Assembly: GCA_038233075.1 (NCBI GenBank)
Contig: JBBSMQ010000014.1
Location: 30,641 to 94,640 of the forward strand
Reading direction: 5' to 3'
Source: Iamia sp038233075
GTDB taxonomy: Bacteria > Actinomycetota > Acidimicrobiia > Acidimicrobiales > Iamiaceae
Length of the DNA stretch: 64,000 bases
The position numbers and the translations under genes are program-made. The notes under the pieces are model-generated. The model was not told the DNA's origin. It saw nothing but the letters and a program-made list of their open reading frames with translations, and searched no databases. Of the stretch, positions 1 to 7,879 are shown piece after piece; within the stretch, counting starts at the first letter, position 1, and each line of letters starts with the position of its first letter.

Positions 1-1105
1 CCCGGAAGGCCTCGGCCGCCGGTCCGTCGCCCAGCGCCGCGGGCCGGCCCGTGTCGCCGCCCGAGACCACCTCGGGCTCGAGGGGGATCTGGGCCAGGAG
101 GGGCGCCCCGGAGGCCTCGGCCAGGGCCTGGCCACCGCCGGAGCCGAACAGGGGGTAGCTCTCGCCGTGGTCGCAGGTGAAGGCGCTCATGTTCTCGATG
201 ACGCCGGCCACCCGGAGGTAGCTCTTGCGGGACATGCTGACGGCCCGCTCGGCGACCTTCTGGGCCGCCAGGGCCGGGGTGGTGACGACGAGGACCTCGG
301 CCCGGGGGATCATCTTGGCCACGCCCATCTGCACGTCGCCGGTGCCGGGGGGCATGTCGACGAGGAGGTAGTCGAGGTCGTCGCCCCACTCCACGTCCTG
401 GAGGAAGTGCTGCACGCCGCGGTTGAGCATGAGACCCCGCCACATGAGGGCGGAGGCCTCGTCCTCGACCAGGAAACCCATGGAGATGACCCTCACCACG
501 CCGTCGCCCACCGCCTTCTCGTGGGGGACCATCAGCTTGCGACCGTCGCGCTCCAGGCCGGCCAGGCGCCCCTCGACGCCGAGCATGCGGGGCACCGAGA
601 AGCCCCAGACGTCGGCGTCGAGCACCCCCACGGTGAGGCCGCGTGCGGCCAGGGCCGCAGCCAGGTTGACCGTGACCGACGACTTGCCCACCCCGCCCTT
701 GCCCGAGGCGACCAGGATGACCTTGGTGGTGGGGCCGACCGCCGTCTCCTCGTTGCGCTGGGAGACGTTGAAGCGGGCCTTGGCCATGGCCGAGGACTTC
801 TGCTCATCGGTCATCTCGGTCCACTCCAGGCGCACGTCGGACACCCCGGGCACCGAGCCCAGGCGAGTGCGGATGTCGCGCTGGATCTGCGCTCGGAGGG
901 GGCAGCCCGAGGTGGTGAGGGCGATGGTCACGGTGACCCGACCATCAGCGTCGGCGGCGACGTCGCGCACCATGCCGAGATCGACGATGTCGCTGCCCAG
1001 CTCGGGGTCGATGACGCCCCGCAGGAGACCACGCAGCTCGTCGAGGTCGACCGGGGGCCCGTCGGCCCTGCCGGTGTCGGGTGAGGGGGTCGGTGTGGGG
1101 GGCAC
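1..1105 (-). CDS. mrp: Mrp/NBP35-family Fe-S carrier P-loop ATPase (3' end cut by window edge)
   Basis: Cytosolic ATPase of the Mrp/ApbC/NBP35 family, which carries or loads Fe-S clusters onto apoproteins. The first 368 codons are visible. An N-terminal DUF59/MIP18-like domain (roughly residues 20-95, with DPELGSDIVDLGMV) precedes a deviant Walker A (SGKGGVGKSS, about residue 130) and the Walker B-like LLVDMPPGTGD. Near the C-terminus ENMSAFTCDHGE keeps only one cysteine of the usual CxxC, a variation also seen in other actinobacterial Mrp proteins. I chose the GTG at 1105 because TAGAAT (1118-1113) ends 7 nt before it, so the gene is probably leaderless. It is divergent from a SufR-like regulator, which fits joint Fe-S control. 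The C-terminus runs off the window. Confidence 0.93.
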   Translation of the reverse strand, partial: MPPTPTPSPDTGRADGPPVDLDELRGLLRGVIDPELGSDIVDLGMVRDVAADADGRVTVTIALTTSGCPLRAQIQRDIRTRLGSVPGVSDVRLEWTEMTDEQKSSAMAKARFNVSQRNEETAVGPTTKVILVASGKGGVGKSSVTVNLAAALAARGLTVGVLDADVWGFSVPRMLGVEGRLAGLERDGRKLMVPHEKAVGDGVVRVISMGFLVEDEASALMWRGLMLNRGVQHFLQDVEWGDDLDYLLVDMPPGTGDVQMGVAKMIPRAEVLVVTTPALAAQKVAERAVSMSRKSYLRVAGVIENMSAFTCDHGESYPLFGSGGGQALAEASGAPLLAQIPLEPEVVSGGDTGRPAALGDGPAAEAFR

Positions 1106-1112
1106 GGCAGGG

Positions 1113-1169
1113 ATTCTACCGGTCTCGGCCGGGAGAACCCCGGGGAGGGAGCGGACCCTCCGGTACCCT
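1113..1169. promoter_or_regulatory. Divergent leaderless promoters of mrp and the SufR-like regulator
   Basis: The minus-strand -10 TAGAAT (1118-1113) serves mrp and the plus-strand -10 TACCCT (1164-1169) serves the regulator. Each lies 7-8 nt from its start codon. The 45 bp between them contain imperfect dyads, for example GGAGGG/CCCTCC near 1143-1160, suitable for an operator. Autoregulation by the adjacent Fe-S-type regulator is inference. Confidence 0.55.
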
Positions 1170-1177
1170 GTTCCCCG

Positions 1178-1945
1178 ATGAGCGACGCGAGCCCGGCTGA
1201 CCAGCGTCTCGATCCCGGAGAGGGGTCCGAGGGCGCGAGCGGCGATCTAAGTCGTCTGGCCGTGCTCAAGGCCCTGGGCGACAACACCCGCTACGCCATC
1301 TACCTCGAACTGGCCCGCTCGGCCCGGCCCCTCTCCACCGCCGACGTGGCCGCCGTGCTCGACCTCCATCCCAACACCGTCCGCCCTCACCTGGAGCGGA
1401 TGCGCGACGTCGGGCTGCTGGCAGTGCACACCGATCCCCGGGGCGGGGTGGGGCGCCCTCAGCACCTGTACTCCCTCGCCCCTGACGCCCCCTCGCTCGG
1501 GTTGGAGCCGGCCTCGTTCCCCACCCTCGCCCGCATGCTGCTGCGCCTGGCGGCGGCCACCGGCGCCGACGCCGGCGACGCCCTCGACGTGGGTCGCGAC
1601 CAGGGTCACGCCGACGGCGAGCGCTTCGGGGCCGCGCGCGGCTGCCTCTCGGCCGTCGTGGCCCAGCTCGACGCCATGGGCTTCGACCCCGCAACGGCCA
1701 CCTCCGACGAGATCGACGACGACGGACGCGTGGTGGAGCTGGCCACGGTGGCCTTTGCCCACTGCCCCTTCCGCGACCTGGCCGAGCAGCGCCCCGACCT
1801 GCTGTGCAGCCTCCACCGGGGTCTCATCGAGGGCGTGGTGGCGGCCTCGGGCGAAGGTGAGGTCGTCGGGTTCGGCTCCCTCGTCGACCGCAGTCCCTGC
1901 CAGGTCGAGATCCGGGTGCCGATGGCCCCCGCACCCGTCGCCTGA
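1178..1945 (+). CDS. SufR-like winged-helix regulator with Fe-S-type cysteines
   Basis: Transcription factor of 255 aa. An N-terminal ArsR/MarR-like helix-turn-helix (residues about 27-95, VLKALGDNTRYAIYLEL and LHPNTVRPHLERM) is followed by an effector half with Cys195 (HCPF), Cys209 (LLCSLH) and Cys241. In the SufR family three C-terminal cysteines with similar spacing bind a [4Fe-4S] cluster and make DNA binding respond to Fe-S status. The gene sits between divergent mrp and a downstream erpA-type gene, so an Fe-S biogenesis role is likely. TACCCT 8 nt before the ATG suggests leaderless expression. No suf operon is in view, so the regulon is unproven. Confidence 0.8.
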   Translation: MSDASPADQRLDPGEGSEGASGDLSRLAVLKALGDNTRYAIYLELARSARPLSTADVAAVLDLHPNTVRPHLERMRDVGLLAVHTDPRGGVGRPQHLYSLAPDAPSLGLEPASFPTLARMLLRLAAATGADAGDALDVGRDQGHADGERFGAARGCLSAVVAQLDAMGFDPATATSDEIDDDGRVVELATVAFAHCPFRDLAEQRPDLLCSLHRGLIEGVVAASGEGEVVGFGSLVDRSPCQVEIRVPMAPAPVA

Positions 1946-2049
1946 CCGTGTCCTCGCCGCGGTGGGGCGCGGACGCAGGACGGCGGTAGTCTTCGGGGTA
2001 CTGCGCTGCGGGTCCCGAGCTCGCAGGTCCCCCGAGGAGGAACGCTGAC

Positions 2050-2370
2050 GTGATCGCCCTGACCGACACTGCCGCCACCAAGGTTTCCGAGCTGATCAAG
2101 GCCGAGGGCGAGGACCAGCTGGCCCTGCGCGTGGCTGTCCGCCCGGGCGGCTGCTCGGGGTTCAGCTACGACATGTTCTTCGACACCGAGGTCGCCGACG
2201 ATGACCTGACGGCCGACTACTCCGGCGTCAAGGTGGTGGTCGACGCGTCCAGCGCCATGATGCTCGAGGGCGCGACCCTCGACTACGCCGACGGTCTCAA
2301 CCAGGCCGGGTTCTCGATCAACAACCCCAACGCCCAGCGCACCTGCGGCTGCGGCTCCAGCTTCTCCTAG
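2050..2370 (+). CDS. erpA: HesB/IscA-type iron-sulfur cluster insertion protein
   Basis: A-type Fe-S carrier of 106 aa, the normal family length. It has the three conserved cysteines: Cys35 in GGCSGF, and Cys99 and Cys101 in TCGCGSSFS at the C-terminus. Such proteins receive a cluster from a scaffold and deliver it to apo-targets in the cytosol. The GTG start at 2050 is supported by a strong GAGGAGG at 2034-2040. A possible -10 TAGTCT lies near 1987, giving a leader of about 55 nt. It is downstream of the SufR-like regulator and near mrp, so three Fe-S genes cluster here. Whether it is ErpA or IscA proper cannot be decided from sequence alone. Confidence 0.9.
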   Translation: MIALTDTAATKVSELIKAEGEDQLALRVAVRPGGCSGFSYDMFFDTEVADDDLTADYSGVKVVVDASSAMMLEGATLDYADGLNQAGFSINNPNAQRTCGCGSSFS

Positions 2371-2388
2371 ACGACGGGCTGCGGCCTC

Positions 2389-3339
2389 TCAGGCCGTCAG
2401 CTCGATCAGGGCGTCGCGCAGCTCCACCTCGTCGTAGATGACATCGAGGCGGCGGATCAAGGTGCCGTCGGCCCCGATCAGCAGCAGAGCGGGCTCGAAG
2501 GGCAGCCGGAGGGCGTCGACCACGGGCGCGAGCGGAGCCTGGAGTCCCTGGGCCTCGACCGCCTCGGCCGAGGCGTAGACCTCGGCGTGGATGAGGGTGA
2601 CCTCGGGGAACTCGCTCTGGGCAGCGACGAACAGGTCCAGCACCGGTCCGCAGATGGCCGTCTGGCAGAACGCCGGGGTCGAGATCAGCAGCGCGACCGG
2701 CTCGCGGCCCAGCACCCCGGTCAGCTCCACCTCGTGGAGCGGGCACGGTGGTTCCTGGGTGCAGATCGGGTCCACACCGGCGGCGTCGGAGGTGGTCGGG
2801 GTGGTGAGGGTCGGGAAGGCTTCGCCGGGGACAGGGATGGTGATCTCGTCGGCCGCCACCACCTGGAAGGCGGCATCGAGTGGGGCCCCGTCGAGCTCGG
2901 ACCGAGCGGTGTAGAACCCGGGTTCGTCCACGGTGACGACGAGCGGGTAGTAGGCACGGGGGAGGCCGGCATCGTGGCGGGCCACCTCCAGGTCCGAGGC
3001 CACCACCGCGCCGTCCGCCGTCTCGACGTCGAAGGTGAGCGTGGCCGGCGCGTCCTTGACGAGGGTGCCCCGCACATCGCCCAGACCGAGGGCCAGACGG
3101 GCCGCGGCCCCCGCCGCCGCGGTGCCCTCGGGCACCATGCTGACCAGGACCAGAGCCTCCTCGTCGGCGGGGCCGTCGGCCGACCCCTCGTCGTCGTCGT
3201 CGTCGTCGCCGCCGCCGCAGGCCGCCAGCCCCAGACCACCCACCGTGCCCGCCACGCCGAGTGCCGCGGCGCCGCGGAGCAGGGCCCGGCGACTGAGGAC
3301 GACGGCATGCCCGTCCGGTGGGGGCGGAGAGGTGGTCAC
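2389..3339 (-). CDS. Tat-exported lipoprotein with thioredoxin-like domain
   Basis: A 316-aa envelope protein. The N-terminus carries a twin-arginine signal (SRRALLRGAA, residues 16-25) and a lipobox LAAC with the lipidated Cys41, followed by a glycine and a run of six aspartates. An Ig-like segment precedes a C-terminal thioredoxin-like part with the cysteine pair FCQTAIC (CX4C rather than CXXC). It may be a redox or metallochaperone-like protein; no specific substrate is apparent. The GTG start follows TAGGTT by 6 nt (leaderless). This -10 overlaps that of the divergent gene at 3363. The divergent arrangement with an Fe-S/molybdopterin-type protein may be meaningful, but this is not shown. 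Confidence 0.75.
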   Translation of the reverse strand: MTTSPPPPDGHAVVLSRRALLRGAAALGVAGTVGGLGLAACGGGDDDDDDEGSADGPADEEALVLVSMVPEGTAAAGAAARLALGLGDVRGTLVKDAPATLTFDVETADGAVVASDLEVARHDAGLPRAYYPLVVTVDEPGFYTARSELDGAPLDAAFQVVAADEITIPVPGEAFPTLTTPTTSDAAGVDPICTQEPPCPLHEVELTGVLGREPVALLISTPAFCQTAICGPVLDLFVAAQSEFPEVTLIHAEVYASAEAVEAQGLQAPLAPVVDALRLPFEPALLLIGADGTLIRRLDVIYDEVELRDALIELTA

Positions 3340-3345
3340 CGCCTC

Positions 3346-3355
3346 AACCTATGCT
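3346..3355. promoter_or_regulatory. Interlocked divergent -10 elements
   Basis: TAGGTT on the minus strand (3351-3346) and TATGCT on the plus strand (3350-3355) share two base pairs. Each is 6-7 nt from a GTG start (3339 minus, 3363 plus). Both genes would be leaderless, and one polymerase should occlude the other. Confidence 0.6.
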
Positions 3356-3362
3356 CCCGCCG

Positions 3363-4997
3363 GTGACCGAGCCCACGCGGAGCGCCCGCCTCCCGGCGAC
3401 GCGAGGGCCATCCGCCGACCCCCTCCAGCTCGAGGTGGACGGCCGCCAGGTGGAGCTGGCCGACGAGGGCATCAGCCTGCTCGAGGCGCTGCGCGACCGC
3501 CTCGGGGTCCGCAGCCCCAAGGATGGGTGCTCGCCCCAGGGTCAGTGCGGCTGCTGCACCGTGCTCGTGGACGGCGCCCCCCGGGTGGCCTGTGTCACCC
3601 CGTTGCGCCGGGTGCGCGGCCGGGTCGTCACCACCGTCGATGGCCTCGCTCCCGCCGTGCGGGAGGCGTGGGCCGAGGCCTTCTCGGCCACCGGGGCCAG
3701 CCAGTGCGGCTTCTGCACCCCCGGCATCATCTGCCGCCTCGAAGGGGCCCGGGTCAAGGGGGTGAGCGCCACCGACCAGGGCGCAGTGGAGCGGGCCCTG
3801 GCCGCCCACCTGTGCCGGTGCACCGGCTGGCGGCCCATTGTCGACGCGTGGGATGCCGCGTTGCCGGCGTTGTCCGAGGTCGAGGTGGCGATCCCGCCCG
3901 GTGGGTCGGGCCCGGCCATCTCGCCGGCCCGCGACCTCACCGCGGCGGCCCGGCGCGCCGCGCTGGAGGGCCACGCTCCGCAGCAGGTGGGTCCCGAGGT
4001 GGCCCTGGGCCGGGGCGGCTTCGCCGACGACAGCGCTCCGCTCGATGCTCTGGTGGCCACGCCCGACGGGATCGGGGGCTGGGCCCTCGGCGAGACCCTG
4101 GCCGAGGCCCGAGCCGTAGCCGGCAAGGTCCAGGGCCGACGCACGACGGTGGCCGCCGAGCCGCCGCTGTCGCTGCCGCCCGGAGACTGGGCCGCCACCC
4201 TCCGTACCCGCTGGGTCGAGCCGGCCTACCTGGAGCCCGACGCGGCCTGGTGCGTCCCGGCCGGCGAGCCGGTCGGACCGCTGGTGAACGGGGGGGCCTT
4301 CGGCGGCAAGCGGAGCTCGCCGGTGGCCACCGCGGCGCGAGCCCTCGCCGACCACCACGGCCGGGCCGTGCGCGTGCTCCTCGCCCGGGAGGACGTGGTG
4401 CGGATGGGGCCCAAGCGGCCGCCGGTCGCGGGCGGGGCCCACGCCGACGGCACCGGGGTGCTGCGGGTCGCGGCCACTCCCGGCATCGCCGCGGCCGTGG
4501 TCGCCGCGGCCCCCGGGCTCGAGGTCGAGGCGGTCGCCGTCCCCGGGCCACCCACCAGCACCGACCCCCGCGCCACGGGGTGGGCCGAGGCCCACGTCCT
4601 GCTGGCCGGCGCCACCGGGCGGGGCGGCCCGGTCGTCGCCCCTGAGGGGGGACGGGCCGAGGTCGCCCTGGACCCCGATGGGTCGGTGCAGGTGCGGGTC
4701 CGGGCCGGCGACCCCCTCGACGAGGTGGTGCTCCGCAGCTACTGCGTGGGCGCCGTGCACCAGGGCCTGTCGTGGATCCGCAGCGAGGGGCTGACGGTGA
4801 CGCCCGACGGTGCCATCGAGGACCTGACCATCCGCTCCTTCGGGATCCTGCGCGCCGCCGAGATGCCCCCGGTGACCGTCGTCATCGAGGCCGACGATGG
4901 ACCGCCGACACCGGTGAGCGATGCCGTCTTCGTCGCCGCCGCGGCCGCCGCCTGGCTCGCCGCGGGGACCCCCACCGACCTCCCGACCGGCCCCTGA
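3363..4997 (+). CDS. [2Fe-2S] subunit fused to a reduced xanthine-dehydrogenase-type molybdopterin domain
   Basis: A 544-aa protein. Residues about 15-170 are a CoxS/XdhC-small-subunit-type ferredoxin with both cluster motifs (DGCSPQGQCGCC; QCGFCTPG and LCRCTGW). The remainder resembles a shortened molybdenum hydroxylase large subunit: EPAYLEPDAAW, GGAFGGKRSS, a degenerate RATGWAEA where AYRGxG is expected, and a C-terminal segment like the family end. It is about 370 aa against roughly 750 in the family, and I see no GxGE catalytic glutamate. It may be an electron carrier, an assembly partner or a relic enzyme. I prefer the GTG at 3363 (TATGCT 7 nt upstream) over the in-frame ATG at 3351. 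It stands outside the cox operon. Confidence 0.75.
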   Translation: MTEPTRSARLPATRGPSADPLQLEVDGRQVELADEGISLLEALRDRLGVRSPKDGCSPQGQCGCCTVLVDGAPRVACVTPLRRVRGRVVTTVDGLAPAVREAWAEAFSATGASQCGFCTPGIICRLEGARVKGVSATDQGAVERALAAHLCRCTGWRPIVDAWDAALPALSEVEVAIPPGGSGPAISPARDLTAAARRAALEGHAPQQVGPEVALGRGGFADDSAPLDALVATPDGIGGWALGETLAEARAVAGKVQGRRTTVAAEPPLSLPPGDWAATLRTRWVEPAYLEPDAAWCVPAGEPVGPLVNGGAFGGKRSSPVATAARALADHHGRAVRVLLAREDVVRMGPKRPPVAGGAHADGTGVLRVAATPGIAAAVVAAAPGLEVEAVAVPGPPTSTDPRATGWAEAHVLLAGATGRGGPVVAPEGGRAEVALDPDGSVQVRVRAGDPLDEVVLRSYCVGAVHQGLSWIRSEGLTVTPDGAIEDLTIRSFGILRAAEMPPVTVVIEADDGPPTPVSDAVFVAAAAAAWLAAGTPTDLPTGP

Positions 4998-5196
4998 GCC
5001 GTCTCTGCGGCACGCGGGCACCCCGGCCCGCCAGCCTCGCCCCGACGTGGTCGCGGATCCGGGTGCGGGAGCCTCAGGGACCGTGTCCGGTTCGCCAGGA
5101 TGCTCGCCGTCGGGGCGTGGGGGGTCGGTCGGACCGTGGGAACCGGACCGGTAGCCTCGTCCCCTTGCCCCGAACGGCCCTCTTTGGGAGACGTCC

Positions 5197-5547
5197 ATGA
5201 GCAAACCCCCTTACACGCCCGCTGTCCGCACCGGTGACTGGATCGCGGTCTCGGGCCAGGTGCCGCTGCGCGACGGCACCTTCCTCAGCGACCGGTCCTT
5301 CGGCGAGCAGGTCGACGCGGTGCTGGCCAACGTGCTCGATCGCCTGGCCGAGCACGGGGCCGGCCTCGACGACGTGGTGAAGGCCACCGTCTTCCTCACC
5401 GACATGTCGGACTACTCGATGCTCAACGAACGCTGGGTGGCGGCCTTCACCGACCCGCGCCCGGCGCGCAGCTGCGTGGCCGTGGCCGGACTGCCCTTCG
5501 ACGCGCGCCTCGAGGTCGAGGCCTGGGCCGTGGCCTCTGCGGGCTGA
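5197..5547 (+). CDS. ridA: RidA/YjgF/UK114-family imine deaminase
   Basis: A 116-aa protein of the Rid family, which hydrolyses reactive enamine/imine intermediates released by PLP enzymes in the cytosol. Typical motifs are VSGQVPL near residue 17, the QVDAVLANVLDRLAEHGAGLDDVVKATVFL core, and a C-terminal VEAWAVA. Some catalytic RidA proteins have an arginine in the segment occupied here by DPRPARSCVAV, where an arginine is present. A -10 TAGCCT lies near 5152 and a GGGAGA Shine–Dalgarno just before the ATG, so unlike its neighbours this gene has a leader. The exact Rid subfamily is uncertain. Confidence 0.88.
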   Translation: MSKPPYTPAVRTGDWIAVSGQVPLRDGTFLSDRSFGEQVDAVLANVLDRLAEHGAGLDDVVKATVFLTDMSDYSMLNERWVAAFTDPRPARSCVAVAGLPFDARLEVEAWAVASAG

Positions 5548-5622
5548 GCCCAAGGGGAGGCCTGAACGTCGACCTGCGGGTCCGGGTGGGAGCGGCGCGC
5601 GCTGGGGAGCCATGATGGGGCC

Positions 5623-5781
5623 GTGGTCGGAGCCATCATCCTCGCCGTCATCCTCGTCGCCGTCTTCCCCATCGCCGTCGCCCTGAGCGGAGCGGTCGCC
5701 TCCGGGATCCTGGGCCACTGCCTCACCCAGACCGGTGAGACGGTCAACGAGGGCAGCGAGCTCATCGACCTCAACCGCTGA
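5623..5781 (+). CDS. Small single-pass membrane protein
   Basis: A 52-aa ORF starting at GTG 5623. The N-terminal 30 residues are one hydrophobic helix (VGAIILAVILVAVFPIAVAL), followed by a short polar tail ending in NEGSELIDLNR. CATGAT lies 6 nt before the start, a weak match to the leaderless promoter pattern of this window. It is convergent with glnR and has no recognised domain. Codon use is typical of the genome, and the ORF fills an otherwise empty gap. Confidence 0.6.
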   Translation: MVGAIILAVILVAVFPIAVALSGAVASGILGHCLTQTGETVNEGSELIDLNR

Positions 5782-5794
5782 ACGGGGCTCGTCT

Positions 5795-5809
5795 CCGGCT
5801 CGACGCCGG
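5795..5809. terminator. Short hairpin between convergent genes
   Basis: CCGGC-TCGAC-GCCGG forms a 5-bp stem, extendable by a wobble pair, between the stop of the small membrane protein and the stop of glnR. It is short and has no T-run, so only a weak bidirectional terminator candidate. Confidence 0.3.
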
Positions 5810-5812
5810 GTC

Positions 5813-6496
5813 TCAGGACCCCCAGCGCGACTGACCGAAGCGGTAGCCGACGGATCGCACGGTGGTGATCAGCCCGGCGCGCTCCTCGCCCAGCTTCGCC
5901 CGCAGCCGACGGATGTGGACATCGACGGTGCGGGCGCCGCCGTAGTACTCGTAGCCCCACACCCGGCTGAGCAGCGTCTCCCGGGTGAACACCCGCCCCG
6001 GGTGCTGGGCCAGGAACTTCAGCAGCTCGTACTCCATGTAGGTGAGGTCGAGGGGCCGGCCCTCGATGGCGGCCTGGTAGGTCTCCAGGTTCAGGGCCAG
6101 GCCGCCGTGCTCGATCATCTCGGGGCCGGCGCCGGTGCCCGCCCGCCACAGCAGGTGCCGGAGACGAGCTTCCAGCTCACGGGGGTGGAACGGGTCGAGG
6201 CAGAAGTCGTCGTACAGGTCGTCGCGCAGCTCGAGGTCGGTCAGCCCGGCGCCCCGCACCAGGAGCAGGACCGGTTCGATCGGGATGTCGCGCTTGCGCA
6301 GGGCCCGACACACCGCCAGGCCGGCCTCGGGGGCGTCGCCCAGCAGGACGACTGCGCCCCGCCACACGGTGTCGGCGTCCATGCGCGCCACCCCGGCCTC
6401 GTCGGCCACCGCCTTCCAGGCGTGGCCGGACAGCTCGAGGGTCTGCACCAGCTCGGCGGGGGGCGGATCGGGATAGATCAGCCAGGGCTCTGTCAT
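5813..6496 (-). CDS. glnR: GlnR-type atypical response regulator of nitrogen metabolism
   Basis: OmpR/PhoB-fold regulator of 227 aa. The winged-helix half closely follows actinobacterial GlnR: LDLTYMEYELLKFLAQHPGR, then WGYEYYGGARTVDVHIRR and TTVRSVGYRF. The receiver half is degenerate; where typical receivers and GlnR have the aspartate, this protein reads VVLLGDAPE, so the acidic residue is shifted by one. GlnR proteins act as orphan regulators that activate glnA, glnII and amtB under nitrogen limitation. The ATG at 6496 overlaps the glnA stop by one base (TGATG), so the two are translationally coupled. Its predicted sites lie in the promoter it would be transcribed from. Confidence 0.85.
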   Translation of the reverse strand: MTEPWLIYPDPPPAELVQTLELSGHAWKAVADEAGVARMDADTVWRGAVVLLGDAPEAGLAVCRALRKRDIPIEPVLLLVRGAGLTDLELRDDLYDDFCLDPFHPRELEARLRHLLWRAGTGAGPEMIEHGGLALNLETYQAAIEGRPLDLTYMEYELLKFLAQHPGRVFTRETLLSRVWGYEYYGGARTVDVHIRRLRAKLGEERAGLITTVRSVGYRFGQSRWGS

Positions 6497-7830
6497 CACC
6501 AGGCGGGCAGGTAGCGCTCCAGCTCGTAGGGAGTCACCTGCGCCTTGTAGTCGGACCACTCGCTGCGCTTGTTGCGGATGAACCAGCTGAAGATGTGCTC
6601 CCCCAGGGCCCCGGCCACCAGCTCGGAGCCCTCCATCACGTCGAGGGCGTCGGACAGGGACTGGGGGAGCTCGCGGAGGCCCTCGGCCGCTCGCTCGGCC
6701 GGGGTCAGGCGGAAGACGTTGGTGGTGGTCTCGTCGGGCAGGTCATAGCCCTCGTCGACGCCCCGGAGCCCGGCGGCCAGGATGACCGAGAAGGCCAGGT
6801 AGGGGTTGCAGGCCGGGTCCGGGGCCCGGTATTCGATGCGGACCGAGGCGTCCTTGCCCGACTTGGTCACCGGCACCCGGACGAGGGCGGAGCGGTTGTT
6901 GCGGGCCCAGGAGACGTGGGCGGGGGCCTCGGTGCCGGGGATCAGGCGCTTGTAGGAGTTGACGAGCTGGTTGGTCACCGCGGTGATCTCGGGCGCGTGC
7001 TCGAGGAGCCCGGCGATGAAGCCCCGACCGACCTTGGACAGCCGGTAGGGATCGGCCCCGTCGGCGAAGGCGTTGCTGTCGCCCTCGGCCAGGGACATGT
7101 GGGTGTGCATCCCCGAGCCCTGCACCCCGGCGAGGGGCTTGGGCATGAAGGTGGCGTAGACGCCCCGTTCCATGGCGATCTCGCGCACCACCAGCCGGAA
7201 GGTCATGACGTTGTCGGCCATGGTGAGGGCGTCGGTGTAGCGCAGGTCGATCTCGTGCTGGCTGGGGCTGTCCTCGTGGAACGAGTACTCGACGGGGATG
7301 CCCATGGCCTCGAGGGTGTGGATGGTCCGCTTGCGCAGGTCCGAGGCCACATCCGCCGTGGTGAGGTCGAAGTAGGATCCGGTGTCGAGGGGGACCGGTT
7401 GGCTCGTGCCGTCCCCGTCGGCGAAGTAGAAGAACTCCATCTCCGGCGCCACGTAAAAGCTGAAGCCCCGCTCGCGGGCCCGGTCCAGGTTGCGCTTGAG
7501 CACGTGGCGGGGATCGCCCTCGAACGGGGTGCCGTCGAGGTTGGTGATGTCGCAGAACATGCGGGCCGCGGTCTCGTCGGACTGGCCCCAGGGGAGCAGC
7601 TCGAAGGTGCCGGCGTCGGGCCGAGCCAGGACATCGGACTCCTGGATGCGGCTGAACCCGTCGATGGCGGACCCGTCGAACTGCATGCCCTCCTCGAAGG
7701 CGGACTCCAGCTCGGCGGGGGAGATGGCGAAGGACTTCATCTGTCCCACCACGTCGGTGAACCAGAGCCGGATGAGGCGCACGCCGCGTTCCTCGACGGT
7801 GCGCAGGACGTAGGCCTTCTGCGGATCCAC
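6496..7830 (-). CDS. glnA: Type I glutamine synthetase, non-adenylylated (GSI-alpha-like)
   Basis: Glutamine synthetase (glutamate + NH3 + ATP to glutamine), 444 aa, the length of short GSI enzymes. It shows the family motifs MQFDGSAIDGF, the metal-site VAPEMEFFYF, GSGMHTHMSL, and the NRSALVRVP / RIEYRAPDPACNPYLA substrate segments. The adenylylation loop (KxLYxLPPEE in GSI-beta) is replaced by TTTNVFRLTPAER, so GlnE should not modify it. The start is GTG 7830 with a weak GACCAT hexamer 6 nt upstream, as expected for an activator-dependent promoter. GTTCAC repeats lie about 50-65 bp upstream. It is co-transcribed with glnR. Confidence 0.92.
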   Translation of the reverse strand: MDPQKAYVLRTVEERGVRLIRLWFTDVVGQMKSFAISPAELESAFEEGMQFDGSAIDGFSRIQESDVLARPDAGTFELLPWGQSDETAARMFCDITNLDGTPFEGDPRHVLKRNLDRARERGFSFYVAPEMEFFYFADGDGTSQPVPLDTGSYFDLTTADVASDLRKRTIHTLEAMGIPVEYSFHEDSPSQHEIDLRYTDALTMADNVMTFRLVVREIAMERGVYATFMPKPLAGVQGSGMHTHMSLAEGDSNAFADGADPYRLSKVGRGFIAGLLEHAPEITAVTNQLVNSYKRLIPGTEAPAHVSWARNNRSALVRVPVTKSGKDASVRIEYRAPDPACNPYLAFSVILAAGLRGVDEGYDLPDETTTNVFRLTPAERAAEGLRELPQSLSDALDVMEGSELVAGALGEHIFSWFIRNKRSEWSDYKAQVTPYELERYLPAW

Positions 7831-7879
7831 GGGTGAATGGTCGCCGCGACCGACCGGGGCCGCAAGCGGATGGGGCCCA

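Noticed and set aside
3336..5204. A 622-codon open frame on the minus strand opposite the fusion gene
   Set aside because: Its Gly/Arg/His-rich composition is that of an antisense shadow at high GC, and the plus strand carries recognised Fe-S motifs.
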